Below are positions 1 to 12,769 of a DNA stretch of 64,000 nt, piece by piece (within the stretch, counting starts at the first letter, position 1; each line of letters opens with the position of its first letter). The notes under the pieces were generated by a model. It saw nothing but the letters and a program-made list of their open reading frames with translations. It did not search any database and had not been told where the DNA came from. Where the stretch lies: positions 70,494,158-70,558,157 of the forward strand of contig CM035407.1 in assembly GCA_020310875.1 (NCBI GenBank), given 5' to 3'. Both the position numbers and the translations under genes were made by a program. The DNA is from Ceratopteris richardii. Its lineage: Eukaryota; Streptophyta; Polypodiopsida; Polypodiales; Pteridaceae.

Positions 1-1640
1 AGCTTGTACTCTTCACTATGTTGAGTCAAAACTGCACCCACTACATATGCACCTGCATCTACATGTACATGAAAAATCTTTGACCAATCCTGTGTGATAA
101 GAATTGGTACAGCCAGCATTTGGAACTTAATGTCTGATACTCTTTTTCTTCTTCTTCCTCCCACTTGAAGGGTACTTCTTTACCTATAAGTCTAGCCAAT
201 GGCCTAGCTATCTTTGCATACATTTTAATAAGTCTCCTATGGTACTCGATATGCCCCAAAAAGCTCTAAATTTATTTCGGAGATTTGGGTTTAGGTAGCT
301 TTAGAAGAGATATAATTTTATCTGGTTCACGAGCCATTCCTTTAGCAGATACTAGATGTCCTAGGAGAGCTCCTTCTACCACGAGGAAATGACACTTATT
401 TGGATTCAACTTTACTTTAGTCTCTCTGCATCTTTTAAAAACATTTTGCAGCTATCTCAAGTGATTATCCAAGCAATCCAAAGGAGTCTCCTTGTAAGTG
501 CCCAAAAAGGAAGAAAATTCATCCACAAAAATTCTAGTGGTCTCTAGCAATAATTGTCCAAAAAAGAGCTTGACGGTCCTCTTAAAGGTGGCTGGAGCAC
601 TTTTGAGTCCAAATGGCATTTTTACATATACATATGTGCCCCATGGTGTAATAAAAGTAGTATTTTTGTGTTTCTCTGGATGAATGGATATTTGATTATA
701 TCGATTAAAGCCATCCATGAAGCTATCTAGCGTGTCCAGCCACTTCCTCAATGGCAGTCTACAAAAGGCATGGGGAATCCATCTAGAATGGTTACCTTGT
801 TGAGTGTCGTAAAATCCACATAGATCTTAATTTTGTTGGTATTCTTCTTTGATATGATAACCATGGGTGAGATCCATTATGAGTGTTCCATAGGGATGAT
901 AATTCTTGCATCCTCCATTTTTTGTATCTCTAAATAAACAGTCTCAGCATAGTTCAGATTTAGTCTATAACTTCACCTCTTACAAGTTTTGCTCTTTAAA
1001 TGAGAGGGATTCTGTGCTCTCCAAAACTGGTAGGCACTCCTTCTAAATCTTTGTAATCCTATCCAAACACATCTACATAAGATTTCAAGAAAGATTTTAC
1101 CTTTTCAAGTAGCTTAGGGTAACTCCACAACTAAGTGGCCACTAAAAATGGACGATTATTTCTCTGGTGCCTAATTGAACTTCTTTGAATGGGTTTCTAT
1201 CCATGAGTGTGTCTACCTATTCGTCTCGAACTCTATGTTCTTCCAATACTTTCTCCCACATTGTTTCATAAGCACATGTACTCTAAATTTCAATATATTC
1301 CTCTTTGTCCTTCATCCATCCTTCAGAGATTTCTTGAATAAGAAAAGAAAATTCATCACAAGTATGCTTTACCTTGTCTTTAACTTCAATAGCTTCCTTC
1401 CTTGTAGTTGTAATATCCTCATCCAAATTGCATTTGAGGGGTGTCTTTCTCCCCCTTCTATGGTCTGTTACTGGTTCCTCCAGTCCATCAAGCTGAACTT
1501 TATCCTCCTTTATTCTTCTATACAAGACTTGTTTACAAGAGAAAGAATTGCTTGCTTGAAGCCAAGTCAGAATGTCTTCTTCCTCATCAGACTCTAATTT
1601 CCGTTGGTCCACCATTTCTTGTTCCATACAAATTCCAACT
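1..1640 (-). pseudogene. Gypsy-A pol remnant: RT and start of RNase H (partial)
   Basis: Reverse transcriptase of a decayed Ty3/gypsy element. On the minus strand 751-452 reads an RT palm with the recognisable PFGLKSAPATF block and a degraded catalytic box (IFVDEF where the family has YVDDI). Positions 400-290 read the GHLVS and LPKP thumb motifs. Positions 259-59 read the GHIEYHRRLI and IARPLARL motifs that precede RNase H. Positions 1627-1283 hold an acidic segment like the linker between protease and RT. Frames change repeatedly and stops are frequent, so it is dead. The rest of pol lies beyond the left edge of the window. The family assignment is firm; frame boundaries are not. Confidence 0.85.
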
Positions 1641-1836
1641 AATTGATCATGCTAGTGTTCCCTTGGTGGTCTGGGGCCTCTTCGAAATATATTTGCTTAA
1701 GTTCATTTCCCCTCTGTTGTACCCACATAGTGTCTTTTCCCTAATCATGGATGATACTAGCATGCCTTAGGCATGATCTTCCAATTAGGAGGGGAAACAC
1801 TCCCTCTTCCTAGGGAAATCTTAATACCACAAAATC

Positions 1837-2325
1837 TTAAAGGGAAAGGTTACCTTGTACTACTAGTGGAACTCTTGGGATCACTCCCATTGGCCATACT
1901 TTTCTTTGATCTACCAAGGTTATAGTGAAGTTGGCAGGTTCGGATGGGTGAAGGCCAAGCTTCTCCAAAGTATGTTCAGACATCAAATTCATGCTAGAAC
2001 TGACATCCACTATGACTCCTTGTAATTGGTATCCTTTAATAGTCACTGTCAACGGTGGACTCTTACAATCTATGAGAGGGGCTTCCCCTACACTCCTATC
2101 CTGACTAATTGTAGCATTCTTTGCCACTAAGGTGGTTGAGGAGGCCTCATCAACAATCTGCAAGACCTCAAACGTGAATTTTGCATCCATATTTATCAAT
2201 TTAAGAATACTAACCTCTATTTTGATTAATTTGAATAAGCTTGATGTTCTAAATTCCCTAAGATCATTTTTGATGTTTGATTCCTCATATTGTTTGTGGG
2301 CCCAATTGTATTCTAGTGACATCAT
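1837..2325 (-). pseudogene. Gypsy-A aspartic protease (retropepsin) remnant
   Basis: Would process the Gag-Pol polyprotein of Gypsy-A. The 162-codon frame contains GVIVDVSSSMNLMSEHTLEKLG, which lines up with the plant gypsy pattern IDGGS..N.MS..T...LG; the glycine after the catalytic Asp is not conserved (DVSS), so it was probably inactive. It sits between the gag remnant at higher coordinates and RT at lower coordinates, as expected for a minus-strand gag-pro-RT order. Assignment rests on motif and position. Confidence 0.7.
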
Positions 2326-3881
2326 TGGTATCTAAAAAATCTTCCTTTTGTTTCACATCTTCACATGTAATCGAGCTCTCTTTCTCTTGTCTTGTATCTT
2401 GATATGTGTCTGCTTTGCTCTGGTGTATCCTCTTGTCCTTGTACATGTTATTAATACTTGACCTTTGGCCTATTTCTTCTTGAATCTTCCCTTTATTCCT
2501 TGTCTGCATAACCATGGTGTCGATTTCTTCTAATTGTACTACTATAGTGGATGGTGATTGTACAAAATTGACTTCTTCTGCTGCTCTTTGTTTATTTACA
2601 TAGATGATTTGGATGTGGGGCCCCAATGTAGATGTTTTGCTTTGTGGGCAACACTTTTTGTAATGATCTCTGGTGTCTAGGAAATTCCTACAAAGGGGGC
2701 ATTTTTTGGCAAAGTACATTTACTCTGATAGTGCCCACATTCTCTACACCTGAAACAAATAATTGGCCTTCTAGGCCCATTTCCAAAATTACCCCTAGGT
2801 CATTGGTTATAATTGTTTCCTTGGATGGGGACTATTGCCATCACATTGGTTGATAGTTGAACACCTCCTTGTCCCTAATAAGGTTGTGCAAGCATACCTC
2901 TTGGGTGAGATTCCTGAGCCTCATGACCAGCTTTCCTACATAACTAGCAAGTTATACTTAAAAGTGGACAGCCACTTAACACATGACCCTGTTTGCTGCA
3001 CATGGTGCACCATAATCCATTTTTGATGCCACCTCCATGCAGTTCCTGTAACTCCTATCGAAGTTGTGCCAACTCTTCTACTTGGGCTTCCTCTTCTTTT
3101 TGTAGCTTTAAGACCTCAATTTTTTGCCTAAGTTGAGTTAGTGCACTTTCCTCCTCTTTGTGGGGTCTATTCCATTTCAAGTTCTCAAGTTCCTTCCTTA
3201 GCTGAATTCCTAGGTCTTGAGATTCTGCAAGATATGATAAATTAGAAGAGCTTGTCCCATACTGATGCCTAATGTGCTCCAATCTTGTGGCTATATTAAT
3301 GAACTCTTCAATTGTTACTATAGGTAACACTAACTATTTAATTTTACAATGTGTTGAGATTGGAAGTGGTTTAGCCAACCACTTCTTGATGAAGAAATTA
3401 TGGGGAGGGTCTGGTAATTTAGCCATCAATGCCTTGGCTCTGGTGACAAATTCTAGAAACGTATCCTTAGGTTCTAGTCTTAGCTTTTCTAACTCTTCAA
3501 TAATATTTTTGGCTATGTTTCCTTGTTGGAATTGTCTCTTAAATGCTTCCTTCATTAGTTCCCATGTAGTGAAGTGATTATCAGCAAACTAACTAAACCA
3601 TTTGTCTGCTAATCCTTCTAATGTGGTCGAGAAAAGAATAAAAATGCATCTTCTCTTCCCATTAGACTCCTTTTCTTACATAAGGCCAAAAATCTCCTAA
3701 TATGTTCATCTAGGTCTTCTTGTGCTAATCCCTTGAAAGATGGAAATTTGATATCTAACCTAGAGAGTAGAGTTTCTAAATCTACGTGAGTGGCCATGTT
3801 CCTTATTGATGATGTTGATGATAAAGGGTTGTTTGACCTTTGAAGAACTTTTCTTCTTGTTGCTTTGCAAGGAACCCTCAA
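2285..3881 (-). pseudogene. Gypsy-A gag remnant
   Basis: Capsid/nucleocapsid gene of Gypsy-A in several frames. Positions 3881-3618 hold the N-terminus; the likely start is the Met near 3797, before HVDLETLLSRLDIKFPSFKG, followed by DLDEHIRRFLALC. Positions 3555-3334 hold a capsid helix region typical of plant gypsy gag (FKRQFQQGNIAKNIIEELEK, then KPLP). Positions 3330-3055 are a Glu/Lys/Gln-rich probable coiled coil. Positions 2719-2285 begin with a possible cysteine-rich knuckle remnant (CPLCRN...HYKKC). Frameshifts separate the parts. Confidence 0.75.
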
Positions 3882-4989
3882 GGTTTAAGACCGGCTTGGG
3901 ATCATGAGCTGCTCATACTTCTCTTAGGCTAAGAGAATTCCAAATAGAAAAAAAGATTACCTCTCAAAACCACCCTTTCGGTATCCTTGCACTTCTTCTA
4001 CACTTTGCAAATATTGTTTCTCCTATGCTCAAGCCTCCTTGTGGTTTCACCTGGCATGCCATGATTCTTTTGTAGAAAGGGACTTGAGTGTTTGTAGGAG
4101 AAGGAAGAAGAGAAGAAGTGGAACACTTACAATAGAAGCTTTTGTATATTGATTACCAATAGAAAAAAGTAGAATAATGATGTCCAAACAAGACCAAGTG
4201 ATCTCTATGTGGAGTGCTTAATCCTAATGAATACACACACACACAAGGTTACAAGATACCCAAAGTTCTTTATGATGTCAACTTTCTCTACACCATACCT
4301 CCACCTTCTCTAGGAGCTTGCTCTTGTGCACACCTTGTACTCAAGCTTCCAATAGGGTAGGAGGGAGAGGAAAACCTTCTGTCGATGCGCACACCTCTTC
4401 AATGGTCCTTGTGCTATCTTGGTTGCTTTGCTTACTAGTTCTCTGCACACCTTTTCTACACACACTAGATCACCATTCTTACACACTTTTTCTCACACTT
4501 GCTTCTCCACCTCGCACACGGCTTCAATGTCTCTTGCTCTTCTCACCTAGTGTAGACTATGATCTCACTTGCTTACTCTAACTCCAAGAATAATGTATGA
4601 TCTTGCCTTGTGTATTGATTCACTCACGTACGCTCCTAATTGATAGTGTATCTTGGTGCTCACTTTGATGTCCCAAGATTTTCCAAACGTGTGTGCAACC
4701 AACGACTCCCTATTTTGTCTTGTAGTGACTTTAGGACTAAAAAAGGTAGAGATAACAAAATTAAAAGAGGTACATATTATTCTTTGTAGAGCGTACTCAA
4801 GATGGCTTTCATCTTTGGTTGTTTTATGGAAGAAAAAATAGCGGAAAAATAAGAGGGTGTGTTGATTTTTTCACTTTGAAGAAGTTCTCCTCAATCTTTA
4901 ACAAATCAAGTACTAGAAGAAGTAGTTGGGCACACTTTATAGAGTTTTCTAGACTAATTTAGTGGCTACAATCAATTCTTATTCACCTT
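3882..4989. other. Unassigned stretch between Gypsy-A and Gypsy-B
   Basis: About 1.1 kb with no convincing coding frame. It lies where the 5' leader and LTR of minus-strand Gypsy-A would be expected, but I could not find a primer-binding site or TG..CA ends, so I do not call an LTR. It contains short CA-rich and pyrimidine-rich runs near 4225-4240 and 4300-4560. Confidence 0.4.
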
Positions 4990-6130
4990 GAAGATAGAGA
5001 CAAAATGGCATTTGTTACAGCATGGGGAAATTTTCTATACAATCACATGGCTTCTGGTCTCAAAATGTGCCTACTTCATGTAATGGGACCTTGCATTTAA
5101 TACTAGGTAAAAGGTTAACAATGTTTCTTTCCATTTTCGTGGATGACTTCTTACTATTCTTAGGTATAGATAGAAGAGTAGTGGCCCAAGAGTTTTATTA
5201 TCATTTGGAAAGTTTGAAGGAAATTTTTTATCACTATCTCAAAATAGGTTTCAAGTTGAACCTTGCAAAATGTCATTTTTTGGTCATCAAAGGTACACTT
5301 CTTGGCCACATAGTTTTAGCCAAAGGAATAATTGTTGATCCAACTAAAGTAGCTGTCATTCTTTCCATGCCTATCTCATGAAATCCTAAGGAAGTGCAAA
5401 GTTTTGTAGGCCATGTAGGATATCATAGAAGAGTCATATGAATGTACTCAAAGATAGCTAAGCCTCGGCCAAGGCTTACTAGTAAGAAAATACTTTTCTC
5501 TTGGAGTCTTGAAGGAGAAAGAGCATTTATTGAGCTAAAACTAAGGTTATTACTATGCTATTTCTAACTTTTCCTAATTGGTCTTTTGAGTTCCATATGC
5601 ATACAAATGCCTACCTTCATGTAGTTGGAGCAGTCTTGGCTTAGCCATCAACACGTAAGGTAGACCAACCCATTGCCTATGCAAGTAGATCACTTACAAA
5701 AGCAGAAAGAAATTATAGCATTATAGAAAGAGAAGGTTTGGCTATTTTGTTTGCACTTCAACAATATCAACACTATCTACTAGGCATACGTTTCATTGTT
5801 ATTTTTTATCACCAACCTCTAAAATATTTGATCAATACGCCTAAAGTAGATGGAAGGGTTTGGGGGTGGTTATAATTGTTTCAAGAATATGAATTCTAGA
5901 TTCAAATTAAGCGAGGAAAAGAATGCTACATGGTAGAGGAGGTGTTGAAAATGGCCATGAGTGAAAAGAAACCAGCATTAATGATGAGACAATGCATAGT
6001 TGTCTCTTTCTCATAGAAGCTAAAATTGATTGGTATGAGGAGATTGTGCAATTTTTCTCATTTTTGGAATGGCATTGAGATGGTGCAAAGACTTGATAAG
6101 AGGGTTTGTAGAGCTGACTACCTTACTAGG
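4990..6130 (+). pseudogene. Gypsy-B RT to RNase H remnant
   Basis: Fragment of a second Ty3/gypsy polymerase, opposite in orientation to Gypsy-A. Positions 5022-5381 read RT palm and thumb with the catalytic box FVDDF, then LNLAKCHF and LLGHIVLAKGIIVDP. Positions 5390-5470 read the thumb motif FVGHVGYHRR. Positions 5560-5930 read RNase H with HTNAYLHVVGAVLA, PIAYASRSLTKAERNYS, EREGLAILFAL and YHQPLKYLI. In-frame stops occur after HRRVI and in the middle of RNase H. Neither gag nor integrase nor LTRs are recognisable nearby, so it is an internal fragment. Confidence 0.85.
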
Positions 6131-6181
6131 AAATTGAAAAGCATGATCTTAAAAGATAGTTTTTCACTTTCTCTTAGATTA

Positions 6182-6315
6182 TTTTGTTCCTTCTCTTAGG
6201 GCCATCCCTTTGCATACCCCTTGAAACCCTTGATTATGAAGGAATATGTTTTGTTCCTTCTCTTAGGGCCAATCCCTTTGCATACCCCTTGAAGCCCTTG
6301 ATTATGGACATCTTA
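6182..6315. repeat. 67-bp tandem direct duplication
   Basis: Two adjacent copies of a sequence beginning TTTTGTTCCTTCTCTTAGGG, at 6182 and 6249, with one single-base indel and a few substitutions. The period is 67 bp. It looks like a local duplication; no function is evident. Confidence 0.85.
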
Positions 6316-6319
6316 GGGG

Positions 6320-6500
6320 GGATCTTGGGACCTTGGGGAAGGTCTTGGGGCCACCGTGGGCAACCCTTGTCCATGTGAGCTTGGAGCCACCCCTTGGGTC
6401 CACCCTTGCTTGTGGGAGCTTCGGCCACTCTTGGGGCGAGCCTTGCCAAATGGGGTGGGGGTCACTCCCTTCGCCACTACCTAGAGACCCACCACACATG
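6320..6500. other. GC-rich patch in AT-rich surroundings
   Basis: This roughly 180-bp stretch is markedly richer in G and C than its flanks, with repeated CTTGGGG / CCACCC style words. Several overlapping short frames are open on both strands because of the composition, and none resembles a known protein. It may be a remnant of an unrelated repeat. No function assigned. Confidence 0.4.
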
Positions 6501-8560
6501 GAGAAACAAACAAATACAAAAAGCATATCATGACAAAGTAGATCCATCAAAAGACATAAAGGTAAAAAGACATAAACGATAGATGAAGAGGGAGGAGCAC
6601 ATAGCATGAGATGTGGCATGATTTAAGTGATGCCTAGTTGTGGGAAACTCACAGGAGTTGGGGAACTCCAACTTGGGCAAGGCTATCCCTAGAAGGGCAA
6701 CACCCTTTTTTTCTTGATGCGACCACATCTTGGCAAGTCAAGCCCAAATTAGGCACTTCTTCAAGTCCTAGTATAATCAGGGCAATGCCCCATTTGTGAA
6801 GAATTAATTATGCAACACCTTCTTGTGCTAGATATGCATATGGGTGACCTCCAAATTGATTGTGGTTTGCATATCTTACAATTTCCACGATGAATGACTC
6901 TAAGTTCTCTATGATTCGATTTCTTAATTAAGGAAGAAATTCAATGATTTTATCGAGCATGATACTTTAACTCCTTTCACTAGGCCTTTAGCTAAAGCTC
7001 CTTGGTCCTAGGTTTTGAATTTAAAGATTGATTCTTGTTCCTTTTGTTTGACCTTAGAGTGAAACAATTGCAACTTGATGTTTAGATTTCCAATATACAA
7101 CTCCTTTTTATTTTTTCTTTTTTTAAATAATTTTCTTCTTTAAATTTACACTTTTTGTTTGTGTTTCTATTTTCTTATAAGTTATTTTGATGCTTTTTTG
7201 TATATATTTTTTATAATTTGATTTAAACTAGCAATGTTCCTATTCAATTCAATTATAGAAATGTACATAATAATGATGTGCTTTTTAATGCAAGTGCTTT
7301 GAGTAGACATGCATCCAAAAGCACTCTTTCTTTTCCAATGTGTGAAATATGTGGAGTTGGATAAATAAAAAAGTTGTTATGTTAATTGAACTTGGTGTAG
7401 AGGCTAACAAAAAATGATGTGCAAGACCTTTACATTTCTCATAAAAGAAATCCTAAAAGAAAATCAATACTAAGGATGTTCACTTGGAAGTTGATTCTAC
7501 TATTGATAAGTGTGAAAAAAGAGGTTGAAGTTAGCTACATTGGGTCCTTGTGGAGGTGCTTCGATCCATAAGGACCATTTGTATGAGTAACAACATCTCA
7601 GCAACACTTCAAATCACTCAAGTTTTATCTCTACACTTCCTGTAATCAACAATTATACAAGTCCATCAAAAAATTCTGGTCATTTTAAACCTTAAACTTC
7701 AACATGTCCGATTTCACATTGAGTTCATTATGAGTGAGAAACCCACGAATGGATCAATCACATATAGACATAAACATATACACATAAAATACATGCACAC
7801 ATTCAAATGAACATAAACAATTAAAATTATTCACTTTCCCTCTTATCATTATTGATCAGAAGGTTGTTGGTTGGATAAAGTATGGGTTTCTAGCATGCCT
7901 ACACATGATACATGCAAGGTGTTTGTGTTGGTTTAGGTATTATAGGTGAATAGACATATAGAATTGATGAATAATTAATATTAATAAAATGAACACTTTT
8001 ATACTTCAAACTATTTAGATCAGCAAGGATTGAATGACAAGTTAAAAGGCCAAATGAAAGGAATGATAAAGCTACCCTATGACCTACACAATGTGTTTAT
8101 CAATGTTGCATCATGAGGTATTCTTACACATGATTTTTTTCTTTTTCTTACTAATTTTCTTGACTCGTCTATAAGCTAAGCTATCAATGTGTCTTGGTTG
8201 GGGCCCTTTTGGCCCCATAAGTTTTTAGTTTTTTGTCTATTAAACTACCACTCACTTTATCAACAGGTCTATTCATGGGTTAAACAAGGTAGCTACCAAT
8301 CAGACTACCTATGGACCAAGAAATTGATAACAAAACCCAAGAGCAAAGTTCTTTGCACTCTCACTTTCAACTTGTAGAGAACCTTGATGCACACTTAGCA
8401 GCTTTTCTATGAGCTTCCTCTCACTGACATCTACTTTATTGGCACTCAAATATGCTCTATTGGCACTCAAATGTACTCTCATGGAACTCACATATAGTCT
8501 CTTGCTTGGAATTAAATCAAGGTTAGTCCACTTTCGTCACTTTCTTTCTCTCATTATACA
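6500..8560. other. No recognisable feature
   Basis: About 2 kb of AT-rich DNA without a credible coding frame, retroelement domain or RNA gene. Minor structure: a short direct repeat of TTGGCACTCAAATATGCTCT type near 8440-8485, and repeated ACACAAACAAATAT words at 8569-8610 that grade into the microsatellite. Confidence 0.5.
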
Positions 8561-8616
8561 CAAACACAAACAAATATACACAAACACAAACAAATATACA
8601 CAAACATACACAATCT

Positions 8617-8769
<153 letters not shown>

Positions 8770-8935
8770 TGTATGTTCGTATGCATGCACAAATGCACAT
8801 ATGCACTTACAAACACACATATTGATTTTCTTTTTATTCAGTATCCTTTTTGAAGGTCTATATAGTAGGTATGGATTTATGTAGGATTTTTTGGATTACA
8901 AGATACATATATAATTTATAACATACATATGTACA

Positions 8936-11002
8936 TTGCATACATACATACATACATACATACATACATACATACATACATACATACATAAATACATATA
9001 TACATGCATACATGCATACATACTTACATACATGCATGCATACATACATACAATCATACATACATACATACATACATACATACATACATACATACATACA
9101 TACATACATACATACATACATACATACATACATACATACATGTAAGTATGTATGTATGTATGCACATACATACATACATACATACATGAATACATATATG
9201 CATACATACATACATACAGATATACATACCTACATACATACATACATACATACATACATACATACATACATACATACATACATACATAGATACATACCTA
9301 CATAGATACATACATACATATATACATGCATACATACATACATACATATGCACATACATACATCCATATAAACACACATATAAAGATGGATACAAACAAA
9401 CATACATACATACATTCAACACGTACATACAAGCATACATAAATACATACATACATATATACATACATACATGCATACATACATAGATACATAAATACAT
9501 ACATACATACATACATACACACATATATACATACATATATACATACATACATTACCCACATACCGACATGCACACATACATACATAGATACATAGATAGT
9601 ATATACATACATAGATACATAGATACATAGATACATAGATACATAGATACATAGATACATACATAGATACATACATAGATACATACATAGATACATACAT
9701 AGATACATACATACATAGATATGTATAGACATACATACATTACATAAATACATGCATACACTACATACATGCATACAAACATGCATACATCCATGCATAC
9801 ATACATTATAATATATATAAATGTATTACATATAGACATACATAAAAAGCATATATGTATATACATACATGCATACATTACATACATACATATATACATG
9901 CATACATACTTACATACATACATATGTACATACATACTTAATTACTTACATACATCCATCCATCCATCCATTGATACATACATACATAGGTATATACATG
10001 TATACATGCATACATCCATACATAAATACATACATACATACATATGTATTTATGTACTTACATACATACATACATACATACATAACTACATATAAACATA
10101 CTTATCTACATGCATTTTTACATAGATAAATACATGCATGCATGTGTACATACATACACACATACATACATACATACATAGATACATACATACATAAATA
10201 CAAATATACATACATAGAAACACACATAGAAACATACATAGAAACATACATCCATACAAACATGCATACATAGAATGCATACATACATATGTACATACAT
10301 CAGATAGATACACTACATGCATACATAGATTACATGCATACACATAGAATCATGCATATCTATATAGATTACATACATACATAGATGCATACATACATAA
10401 ATGCATACATACATATAGACATACATACATACATGCATACATGCATACATGCATACATACATGCATACATACATCCATACATACATGCATGCATCTATAC
10501 ATGCATACATGCCTCATACATACATTCATACATACATAAATACATACATACATACATACATACATGCATACATACATACATACATACATGCTTGCATATA
10601 TGTATACATATATTCATACATGCATGCATGCATACATACATACATACATACATACATACACACATACATACATACGTACACACATATATACATACATAAA
10701 TACATGCAAAAATACATACATACATACATACATACATACATACATAAATACATACATGCATGCATACATACATTCATACATTACATTTCACATACATACA
10801 TACATACATATATGCATACACATACATATCTACATACATACATACATACATATATTCATATGTACATATGTACATACATACATAAATACATACATACATA
10901 CATACATACATACATACACAAATACAAACATACATACATGCATGCATGTATACATACATTCATATTTACATACATACACACATCCATACATACATATATA
11001 CA

Positions 11003-11033
<31 letters not shown>

Positions 11034-11069
11034 GTACATACATACATACATACATATATACATACATAC

Positions 11070-11100
<31 letters not shown>

Positions 11101-11270
11101 CATTACATACATTACATGCATACATACATAGATACATACATAGATACATACATACATACATTACATTCATACATACATACATACATACATTACATACATT
11201 ACATGCATACATACATAGATACATACATAGATACATACATACATACATTACATTCATACATAAATTATAG
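8936..11270. repeat. Long (ATAC)n tetranucleotide array, about 2.3 kb
   Basis: Repeats of the tetramer CATA/ATAC fill almost the whole interval, with scattered variants (GCATAC, ACATAG, CATT). Sub-arrays include an octamer form ATAGATAC at about 9585-9720. Because 4 is coprime with 3, every forward frame reads the cycle Tyr-Ile-His-Thr and every reverse frame Cys-Met-Tyr-Val. None contains a stop, so frames of up to 273 codons are open by chance. It is a giant microsatellite with no sign of coding use. Confidence 0.97.
11101..11263. repeat. 87-bp higher-order duplication at the end of the (ATAC)n array
   Basis: Two nearly identical blocks starting CATTACATACATTACATGC at 11101 and 11188, each with the same irregular pattern of CATTACA and CATAGATACA variants. 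The matching irregularities show a unit larger than the tetramer was copied. Confidence 0.9.
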
Positions 11271-11519
11271 ATGTACATGCATACATTAATGTTTTCTTGC
11301 ACGTGGAAACGCTTCTTTCTAGGTGCTTGTATAGCCGGCGTGCCTTATTTGTTCATGGTGTGAGTGCCTTATTTATTGATGCCTTGTGTGTCTTATTTCT
11401 TGATGTTCTCCATGCCTTATAATAGTTTCTTTTGACTATGAATGTTTCCTTTGGATTCATATAAATGGCATGCATACATAGATTCATAAATATTACATGC
11501 ATACATACATGCATGCAAT

Positions 11520-12014
11520 AAAACGTAGGGTTTTAAGATTTACAATACTATATGTACATAAACCATATAAAAGTATAGGTTTAGGGTTTAATTATATATC
11601 TATACAGAAAAACATAACAAAATTAGGGTTTCGGGATTTAGACTTGTATATACACATACATTTACAAAAAATTAGGGTTTTAGTATTTGTATTAGTATAT
11701 ATGTACATAATACATAAAACGTTATGGTTTAAAGAGTTAAATATATGTACATAGATATAGAATATGGGTTTTGGGATTGAGGTTAGTATAAATAGACACT
11801 TACAAAGAGAATTGGAGATCTAGGTTTGTTATATACATAAACATAGATTGATAGATATAGAAATAGGGTTTAAGGATTTATACGAGCATATATACATAGA
11901 TACATATTTAAAGAATAAGGTTATCTTGATTTATTTAAGTTTATATACATAAATACATAAGAATTTGGGATTTTAGGGTTTATATAACTATAGATGCTTA
12001 ATAAAAAATGGTTT

Positions 12015-12025
<11 letters not shown>
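11520..12025. repeat. Degenerate ~49-bp minisatellite with TTAGGGTTT-like core
   Basis: A core resembling ATTAGGGTTTTAGGATTTA recurs at about 11527, 11583, 11625, 11674, 11724, 11764, 11822, 11865, 11917, 11972 and 12008. Between cores are AT-rich segments containing TATATGTACATA words. Spacing is roughly 40-58 bp, average near 49. The core overlaps the plant telomere word TTTAGGG, but no unit has uninterrupted telomere repeats, so this is interstitial tandem repeat, not telomere. Confidence 0.75.
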
Positions 12026-12240
<215 letters not shown>

Positions 12241-12769
12241 GCATTACGGAAAAAAATGAACCTTGCATGGGCCTTTTTGGATTAAGTAGTGATTAGTGAT
12301 GGACCAATGAGAGGAGAGTGGTGGACATAGTCTATAGCCTATAAATCACTAGGCTGAAGGGGGAAGAGGGGACAAGATTCCCCTATGTTTAGGTTTTGCC
12401 TCTATAGAGAGAAAGGAACCTCATAACGTACCTGGGCCCAAGAATTCAAAAATTTTAGAAAGTTATAAAACTCATCATAACACAATTTAATGGCCCCCCA
12501 ACCACGTTTTAGGATCAAAAGTGATATTTCTGACTCCTAAATCAAAATTTGTGCATGAATTGGCCTAAAAAAAGTGACTTTTTCAAAAATAACTCAAAAT
12601 AAAACTTTCTCCCTCCAAAACCTCATGTTTTCATACCAAGGTCCCAAAAAGTCATGTCTTTCCACTACTTCTCTCCCTAGCACACCATTGAAGCTCTTGC
12701 ATCTCCATTTCTTTCTCTATGCATCTTCTTCTTTGAATTCCTACTGCCACTTCCATAGCCTCAACTCCA
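12241..12769. other. Unassigned stretch upstream of a gene-like relic
   Basis: No coding frame or repeat recognised. It directly precedes the gene-like region that starts at 12770, so it may include that region's old promoter or 5' leader. No promoter elements were identified. Confidence 0.35.

Noticed and set aside
1175-1770. Two overlapping plus-strand frames of 109 and 140 codons
   Set aside because: They run antisense to Gypsy-A pol and have no recognisable domain.
3882-4989. 5' LTR of Gypsy-A
   Set aside because: Position fits, but no primer-binding site or TG..CA ends could be identified.
6302-6619. 105-codon minus-strand frame
   Set aside because: Open mainly because of the GC-rich patch; the overlapping plus-strand frames are equally open.
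8936-11270. Regular repeat array as a CRISPR locus
   Set aside because: The unit is 4 bp with no unique spacers, and the surroundings are eukaryotic.
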